Positions 1-4,337 of a stretch of DNA of 6,664 nt are shown in pieces. Each line of letters starts with the position of its first letter. Positions within the stretch are counted from its first letter, which is position 1. The position numbers and the translations under genes were made by a program. The notes below the pieces were generated by a model. The model had not been told where the DNA came from. It searched no databases and saw only the letters and a program-made list of their open reading frames with translations. Source of the stretch: an uncultured Coriobacteriales bacterium (GTDB lineage Bacteria; Actinomycetota; Coriobacteriia; Coriobacteriales; Atopobiaceae); contig CAMZCV010000058.1 of NCBI GenBank assembly GCA_947305035.1, positions 1 to 6,664 on the forward strand, written 5' to 3'.

Positions 1-1
1 G

Positions 2-1075
2 GTCACCGTTCCCGGCGGGTCGATGGACGCCCGCATGGGCACGGGCCTTACCGAGCGTGCGGGCAAGGAGCTCAAGGCCACGCTCGGCAAGCCGCGCCTC
101 GCCGTTCTCGCGAGCACGGACGCTGCTCCGGAAGGCCATCTGGAGAGTCTCCGCAGGTCACTCACCGATGCGGGCTTCATGGCAAAGCAGATCGGCTTCC
201 CCTCGGGTGCCGATGCGCTTTCGCTCGATGCCGCTAAATCCGTGATCGCACAGCTCGACGATCTCGGCGCCACCTCCGGCGACGCCCTCGTGGTCGTGGG
301 CGATACGGGCGCTCTCTCCCTCGCGTCTTTTGTGGCGAAGGACTGGCGCAACGGCATCTCGCTCATGGAGTATCCGCTCGACCTGCGCGCTGCCCTCGAG
401 GGCAGCTGCACGCCCCTCGGGTTCACCGTGGGCTCCCATCCCGAGATCTTCTCGTTCCCCACGGCAGCACGCTACGTCTACTGCGACTTCGACCTCATGG
501 CTCCCAACGCCGGAGGCGAGGAGGAGCTGTTCGCCCGCGTCCTCATGGTGAGCAGTGCAATCGCCGATTCCGAGAAGGCCTTCGGCAAGCTGTGGGACAG
601 CATCGACAACTTCCTCGGCGACGATCTCAAGAAGCGCGCCACGGTGATCGGCGACGCCTTCCGCAGCCGCGGACGCGTGATCTCATCCACCTCGGTGGTC
701 ACGCGCGAGTCTGTGGGCTTCGGCCGCACCTTCCTGCGCGCGGTGAGGCCGCTCTATCCGGCGGATGTCCCTTCCTCAACGCTCTTTGCGGAGGGCATCC
801 GCTTCGCATCGCGCCTCGCGGCGGGGGAGGGGGACTTCCCGGTTGACGACGTCCTCGCCATCGACGATATGCTCGACGCGCTGGAGCTGGGTTACGTGGA
901 GGATGTGCCCTTCACGGCCGAGGAGATGGCTGCCGCCATCAAGGCGGAATGCTTCCTGCGCACCAACAAGTTCCAGCTGTTCACGCCCAAGTCCTACGGA
1001 CGTATCCGCCTCATGACGATCTCGGACGAGCTGCTGGCCGAGCATACCGAGGCGTGGGTCGATTCGCGCAGCTAG
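2..1075 (+). CDS. AroB-fold (3-dehydroquinate synthase-like) protein, 5' partial, active site degenerate
   Basis: The frame is open from the left edge. The residues before the first ATG (position 23), VTVPGGS, fit the first beta strand of AroB, so the true start probably lies outside the window. Numbering below uses that ATG as residue 1. The backbone follows 3-dehydroquinate synthase (shikimate pathway, DAHP to 3-dehydroquinate): GDTGALSLASF (299-331) stands for GGGVxGDxxGF, WRNGISLMEYPLDLRAAL for the YxRGIxxxxxPTTLLAQ segment, and YVYCDFDLMA for the strand before the helical domain. The catalytic signatures are gone. The zinc glutamate of AEVIK is replaced in ARVLM (R172), GHxxGHxxE reads GRTFLRAVR (R235, R239), LHGE has no histidine, SVGGKT reads SCTPLGF, and DKK reads ECF. 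The frame is intact with normal codon use, so it is not an obvious pseudogene. Its position before the peptidase and efp matches aroB. Family call is good; enzyme activity is doubtful. It could be a pseudoenzyme, or part of an AroK-AroB fusion whose kinase half lies upstream. Confidence 0.75.
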   Translation, partial: VTVPGGSMDARMGTGLTERAGKELKATLGKPRLAVLASTDAAPEGHLESLRRSLTDAGFMAKQIGFPSGADALSLDAAKSVIAQLDDLGATSGDALVVVGDTGALSLASFVAKDWRNGISLMEYPLDLRAALEGSCTPLGFTVGSHPEIFSFPTAARYVYCDFDLMAPNAGGEEELFARVLMVSSAIADSEKAFGKLWDSIDNFLGDDLKKRATVIGDAFRSRGRVISSTSVVTRESVGFGRTFLRAVRPLYPADVPSSTLFAEGIRFASRLAAGEGDFPVDDVLAIDDMLDALELGYVEDVPFTAEEMAAAIKAECFLRTNKFQLFTPKSYGRIRLMTISDELLAEHTEAWVDSRS

Positions 1076-1124
1076 GCTGCGAGTAAAGCGGTAACAGGTT
1101 CTTCAAGAGAGAGCAGGTATAGAT

Positions 1125-2252
1125 ATGGCAGATGCACAGGCTGTTGCAGGGCGCGTGGAGCGCTTCCGCGCGCTCATGGCCGAGCGCGGCTACGATGCGG
1201 CGATCGTTCGCGACAACGCGGGGCTTCGCTGGCTCACCGGTGCCGAGCGCGCCTTCGACTTCGAGAGCGCCCACACGGCGTTCATCACGGCGGACGGGCT
1301 CTGGTTCCACACCGACTCGCGCTACTACAACACCTTCAAAGAGCGTCTCGGCTCGGATTGCCCCTGGTGCTTCGACCAGGATGTGATCGAGGGGCCGGCG
1401 TGGGCAGCCGCGAGGATCCTGGCAACGCGTGCGCGCGTGGTCGCCGTCGAGGACAGCATGACGCTCGCGTTCTTCGACGACCTGCAGGTTGCCTGCAACA
1501 AGCTCGGCGTCGCGCCGCTGCTTCCCCGCATGCATGCCGACATCGCGCGCCTGCGCATCATCAAGGACGAGGAGGAGCTCGCGCTGCTCCGCGAGGCGCA
1601 GCGTATCACCGACGAGGCCTTCACCCACATGTGCGGCTTCATCAAGCCGGGCATGACCGAGAAGGAGATCCGCGTCGAGCTCGAGAACTACATGCTCACC
1701 CATGGCGCGGACGGCCTGTCGTTCGACTCCATCATCGCCGGCGGCCCCAACGGCGCCAACCCGCATGCCCAGCCCAGCGAGTACCGCGTGCAGAAGGGCG
1801 ACTTCATCGTCATGGACTACGGTGCGCTCTACCACGACTACCACGCCGACATGACCCGCACGGTCATCCTGGGCGAGCCCACCGAGGAGCAGCAGCACGT
1901 GTACGACATCGTCCGTCTCGCACACGAGACCTGCGCCGCCACCGCGAAGCCCGGCTGCATCGGCAAGGACATCCATAACCTCGCCGTGAAGGTCATCTCC
2001 GACAACGGTTACGGCGACTACTTCGCGCACGGCCTCGGCCACGGCGTGGGTCTCGAGATCCACGAGAAGCCCGTCTTCGGCCGCACGTACGAGGGGGAGG
2101 TCCCCGTGGGTTCGGTCATCACCGTGGAGCCGGGCATCTACCTGCCCGGGCGCTTCGGCATCCGCCTCGAGGATACGGGCGTCATGACCGAGGAGGGCTA
2201 CGTTCCCTTCGCAACCTCTCCACATGAGCTGGTCGTTATCGATTGCGACTAG
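1125..2252 (+). CDS. pepP: Xaa-Pro aminopeptidase / M24B family metallopeptidase (PepP/YqhT type)
   Basis: A 375-residue cytoplasmic metallopeptidase of the creatinase/prolidase fold, expected to release N-terminal residues preceding proline, or to cleave Xaa-Pro dipeptides. Residues 1-135 form the N-terminal creatinase-like domain; about 150-375 form the pita-bread catalytic domain. All five dinuclear metal ligands are visible: D231 (VMDYGA), D242 (HADMTRT), H306 (HGLGHGVGLEIHE), E335 (VEPGIY) and E349 (RLEDTG). The substrate-side histidines H214 (NPHAQPS) and H313 are also present. There is no signal peptide or membrane segment. Length fits the short Gram-positive form (YqhT, about 350-365 residues) rather than the roughly 440-residue E. 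coli PepP. The ATG follows a weak purine-rich site (AGAGAGAGCAGG, about 7 bases away), 49 bases after the AroB-like stop, so co-transcription is plausible. Aminopeptidase and prolidase cannot be separated from sequence alone. Confidence 0.93.
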   Translation: MADAQAVAGRVERFRALMAERGYDAAIVRDNAGLRWLTGAERAFDFESAHTAFITADGLWFHTDSRYYNTFKERLGSDCPWCFDQDVIEGPAWAAARILATRARVVAVEDSMTLAFFDDLQVACNKLGVAPLLPRMHADIARLRIIKDEEELALLREAQRITDEAFTHMCGFIKPGMTEKEIRVELENYMLTHGADGLSFDSIIAGGPNGANPHAQPSEYRVQKGDFIVMDYGALYHDYHADMTRTVILGEPTEEQQHVYDIVRLAHETCAATAKPGCIGKDIHNLAVKVISDNGYGDYFAHGLGHGVGLEIHEKPVFGRTYEGEVPVGSVITVEPGIYLPGRFGIRLEDTGVMTEEGYVPFATSPHELVVIDCD

Positions 2253-2265
2253 TTTGAGCTATAAT
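2236..2265 (+). promoter_or_regulatory. Candidate housekeeping (sigma-70/SigA-type) promoter for efp
   Basis: A perfect TATAAT lies at 2260-2265, just after the peptidase stop codon and about 54 bases before the efp ATG. The best -35 match is TTATCG at 2236-2241, with an 18-base spacer; it is only three of six to TTGACA and lies inside the last peptidase codons. There is no extended -10 TG. A start near 2272 would give an efp leader of about 47 bases. The -10 stands out because the surrounding sequence is GC-rich. The promoter is inferred, not shown. Confidence 0.5.
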
Positions 2266-2281
2266 CACTTGGTTATGACAT

Positions 2282-2297
2282 TTCCGGATCATCGGAA
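2282..2297 (+). promoter_or_regulatory. Small inverted repeat in the efp leader
   Basis: TTCCG (2282-2286) and CGGAA (2293-2297) are exact reverse complements separated by six bases, between the candidate efp -10 box and its ribosome binding site. It could be a weak leader hairpin or an operator half-site pair. A five-base arm is short enough to arise by chance, so this is noted only as a candidate. Confidence 0.2.
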
Positions 2298-2318
2298 TCG
2301 AGCGAAAGGTTTACTCCC

Positions 2319-2882
2319 ATGGCAACTCTCAAGATCACCGACCTCAGGGCAGGTCTCGGCGTCAACATCAAGGGCAGGGATTGCGTCATCATCGAGGCAC
2401 AGCATGTCAAGCCGGGCAAGGGCAACACCTACGTGCGCACCAAGTACCGTGACATCCGCACCGGCCGCGTACTCGAGGAGAACTTCCAGCAGTCCGCCAG
2501 CTTCGAGAGCGTCAACATGCAGACGCGCGAGATGCAGTACCTCTACAACGACGGTACCCTCTACTACTTCATGGACAACGACACCTACGAGCAGACCGAG
2601 GTCGAGCCCGAGATGATCGGCGACAACGCCAAGTGGCTCAAGGAGAACGATGTCTGCCTGCTCAACTACGCCAACGGCGTGCTCTATGTGGTGCAGCCGC
2701 CCATGTTCATCGAGGCCGAGATCACCGAGACCGACCCCGGCTTCAAGGGCGACACCGTCCAGGGCGGCACCAAGCCCGCCACCATCGAGACCGGCGCCGT
2801 CATCCAGATTCCCATGTACCTCAACGTGGGCGAGCGCATCAAGGTCGACACCCGCGAGGGCAAGTTCGTCGCCCGCGTGTAG
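2319..2882 (+). CDS. efp: Translation elongation factor P (EF-P)
   Basis: A 187-residue EF-P, the normal length. It binds ribosomes stalled on consecutive prolines, between the P and E sites, and promotes peptide bond formation. Three domains are expected: an N-terminal KOW-like domain (about 1-62), an OB domain (about 66-128) and a C-terminal OB domain (about 129-187). The tip loop reads KPGKGN, placing the functional lysine at K34 as in E. coli EF-P. Other family marks are YLYNDG, FMDNDTYEQ, GDNAKWL, ETDPGFKGDT, GGTKPATIETGAV and KVDTREGKFVARV. The loop is PGKGN, not the PGKGP described for actinobacterial EF-P that works unmodified. No lysine-modifying gene (epmA/B, earP or ymfI type) is in the window, so modification is unknown. 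The ATG follows GAAAGG (2304-2309) by nine bases. Placement after the Xaa-Pro peptidase matches yqhT-efp in Bacillus; a candidate promoter lies in the 66-base gap. Confidence 0.97.
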   Translation: MATLKITDLRAGLGVNIKGRDCVIIEAQHVKPGKGNTYVRTKYRDIRTGRVLEENFQQSASFESVNMQTREMQYLYNDGTLYYFMDNDTYEQTEVEPEMIGDNAKWLKENDVCLLNYANGVLYVVQPPMFIEAEITETDPGFKGDTVQGGTKPATIETGAVIQIPMYLNVGERIKVDTREGKFVARV

Positions 2883-2895
2883 CAGACGCTTTTGT

Positions 2896-2944
2896 GCTCC
2901 CGCGGCGGGCACCCGCTGGGATACCGCAGGTGCAGCCGGGGAGC
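2896..2944 (+). promoter_or_regulatory. GC-rich structured leader between efp and rpoN
   Basis: The 78-base gap holds nested complementarity. An inner stem pairs CGGCGG (2903-2908) with CCGCTG (2913-2918) around GCAC, with one G-T pair. An outer pairing joins GCTCCC (2896-2901) to GGGAGC (2939-2944). The outer right arm overlaps a GGGGAG that could serve as a ribosome binding site, so folding might limit rpoN translation. No T-run follows, so it is not a convincing intrinsic terminator for efp. No good -35/-10 or -24/-12 pair was found in the gap. Function is inferred from pairing alone. Confidence 0.3.
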
Positions 2945-2947
2945 CTC

Positions 2948-2952
2948 AGGGA
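2948..2952 (+). promoter_or_regulatory. Ribosome binding site that decides the rpoN start
   Basis: AGGGA lies eight bases before the ATG at 2961. The alternative in-frame ATG at 2955 would be only two bases away from this site and would depend on GGGGAG (2938-2943), eleven bases upstream. The 2961 start is therefore preferred, though the two proteins differ by only two residues. Confidence 0.5.
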
Positions 2953-2960
2953 CTATGGGG

Positions 2961-4331
2961 ATGGAACAGCTTCTTGAACAGAGCCATGCGGGCCGTCAGG
3001 AACAGAGGTTGCGTCAGCGTTTCTCGCACGGGATGGCCATATCGCTGCGTTATCTTGCACTTCCATCGGACAGGTTACCCGACGAGATTGCCCGCGAGCT
3101 TGAAGGGAACCCGTTTCTCGAGCAAAGCGAGGAGGAGTATGACGAACAGGTTTTTGCTCCTGCCCTCCGGCTCGCAGACGAAAGCTCCCACGATATCATC
3201 CTGATCGGGGAAGGATGGCAGGGGGGATCCGACTCTGCTCAAGGCGCCCTCCGCTATCCCGACGATAGGGGCGGCGTACAGTTCGAGCAGACCCTGCAGG
3301 ATTATCTGAGGGAGCAGCTTCCGCGCTTGCAGTGCCCCAGCTCCCTCGAGCAGCTTGCCTGCGCGCTCATCGACCATATCGATGAGCGCGGCTACCTGTG
3401 CTATACGAGCGCAGAGCTCGCCCAGTTCTTGGATGCCGGTATCCAGGAGGTCGAGGTCGTGCGCACCATCATTCAGAGTGCGGATCCTGCTGGGATCGCT
3501 GCCCGAGATACTGGGGAATGCCTCCTCTTGCAGGCCGAGCGTGTTGGAGCGGGTCCCGACGTTCTGCTCGCGATCCGAGAGGGTCTTGAGTGCAGTGCTG
3601 CGCGCGACATCCACTCGTTGGCCGAGGTATGCGGCACAGATGATGAACGTGCGTACGAGATAGCCGGCCTCGTGGCCTCGTTCCATCCATATCCAGGAAG
3701 GTTATTCCCATCGGCGGACAGCAGCATCCTCGTGTTCCCAGAGGCCTACCTCCATATTGTCGACGACGCTGTCGAGATACGCTTCAACAGCGCCGTGACC
3801 CCGCATCTCGCGTGCATCGGTCTGGAAGGCACTAACGCGGGGAGCGTGCCGCAGAAGCTGGCCGAACTTGCTGCCCGGGCTAGGATCTGCGTCGACGCGC
3901 TTGAGCTGCGCATGCAGACCGTGGCGCGACTAATCGTCTTCCTCGCGGACTACCAGCATGGCTTTCTCTGTGCGGCAGAACCCTTGCGGCCCCTTTCGCA
4001 GAAGGAGCTCGCCGATGCGTTGTCGCTCAGCCCTTCCACGATTAGCCGCGCCATCAAAGACAAGTACGTTCTTGTCGATGGAAAGCGTCTCGAGCTCGAA
4101 CGGCTCGTTGCTCGAGCCGTTCGGGGAACTGGTGGCATGGTCTCCCGAGAGCAGACTATGATGCTGCTTGGGCAGCTCATCGACTCCGAGCGGAAGGACG
4201 CCCCGTTCTCGGATGAGGAGCTGTCGCGCTTGCTCGCAAAGCGGGGTGTGGCCATCTCACGCAAAGGCGTCGCCCAGCTCAGGAGAGTGATGCATTTGCC
4301 CTCGTCGTACGGGCGTTGCAGGAAGGGGTGA
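2961..4331 (+). CDS. rpoN: RNA polymerase sigma-54 factor (RpoN), divergent
   Basis: A 456-residue sigma-54, near the normal 430-480. It directs RNA polymerase to -24/-12 promoters and needs an AAA+ activator to open DNA. Region I spans about 13-55, ending RELEGNPFLEQ like the canonical LExNPLLE. A short acidic linker follows (about 56-70, EEEYDEQ). The core-binding domain spans about 108-290, with TLQDYLREQL, IDHIDERGYL, DPAGIAARDTGECLLLQ and HPYPGRLF. The DNA-binding part holds a good helix-turn-helix (about 344-368, LSPSTISRAIKDKY). The C-terminal RpoN box, normally ARRTVAKYRE and nearly invariant, reads SRKGVAQLRR (433-442), keeping only four of ten residues, although the following LPSSYGRCRKG aligns with the usual LPPSxxRK tail. 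The segment after the helix-turn-helix also lacks the usual KYFF. ATA codons occur here but not in the three upstream genes. Sigma-54 is generally uncommon in Actinobacteria. The next gene is an activator that would work with it. Confidence 0.93.
   Translation: MEQLLEQSHAGRQEQRLRQRFSHGMAISLRYLALPSDRLPDEIARELEGNPFLEQSEEEYDEQVFAPALRLADESSHDIILIGEGWQGGSDSAQGALRYPDDRGGVQFEQTLQDYLREQLPRLQCPSSLEQLACALIDHIDERGYLCYTSAELAQFLDAGIQEVEVVRTIIQSADPAGIAARDTGECLLLQAERVGAGPDVLLAIREGLECSAARDIHSLAEVCGTDDERAYEIAGLVASFHPYPGRLFPSADSSILVFPEAYLHIVDDAVEIRFNSAVTPHLACIGLEGTNAGSVPQKLAELAARARICVDALELRMQTVARLIVFLADYQHGFLCAAEPLRPLSQKELADALSLSPSTISRAIKDKYVLVDGKRLELERLVARAVRGTGGMVSREQTMMLLGQLIDSERKDAPFSDEELSRLLAKRGVAISRKGVAQLRRVMHLPSSYGRCRKG
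3362..3390 (+). repeat. Perfect 12-bp inverted repeat inside rpoN
   Basis: CGCGCTCATCGA (3362-3373) and TCGATGAGCGCG (3379-3390) are exact reverse complements around the loop CCATA. In mRNA this would be a strong hairpin. It encodes the family-conserved IDHIDERGY segment, so the protein motif may force part of the symmetry. No T-run follows. Confidence 0.75.
4097..4123 (+). repeat. Perfect 11-bp inverted repeat inside rpoN
   Basis: CGAACGGCTCG (4097-4107) and CGAGCCGTTCG (4113-4123) are exact reverse complements around the loop TTGCT. It lies between the helix-turn-helix and the RpoN-box region, where the protein (LERLVARAVRG) does not match the family consensus, so protein conservation does not explain the symmetry. 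No T-run follows. Confidence 0.75.
4321..4328 (+). promoter_or_regulatory. Ribosome binding site for the GTG-started activator gene
   Basis: GGAAGGGG ends directly before the rpoN TGA and nine bases before the GTG at 4338. It supports that start and implies translational coupling. A second in-frame GTG at 4356 also has a purine-rich site (AGGAAGG, 4344-4350), but starting there would drop SRKDAV from the first helix of the winged-helix domain. Confidence 0.6.
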
Positions 4332-4337
4332 CCTTGC

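Noticed and set aside
1118..1124. TATAGAT before the peptidase ATG as a -10 box
   Set aside because: It touches the start codon, leaving no room for a leader, and it has no matching -35 element.
1011..2225. A 404-codon open frame on the minus strand opposite the Xaa-Pro peptidase
   Set aside because: It is antisense to a gene with complete catalytic motifs; long antisense frames are expected in GC-rich, codon-biased DNA, and its translation shows no family motif.
2896..2944. Intrinsic terminator for efp, or a -24/-12 promoter (GGGCACCCGCTGGG) for rpoN
   Set aside because: No T-run follows the stems, and no GG is followed ten bases later by GC in the candidate promoter.
2892..2960. TTG at 2892 as an earlier rpoN start
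   Set aside because: The extra 23 residues do not resemble sigma-54 region I, and the start would sit inside the leader stem without a good ribosome binding site.
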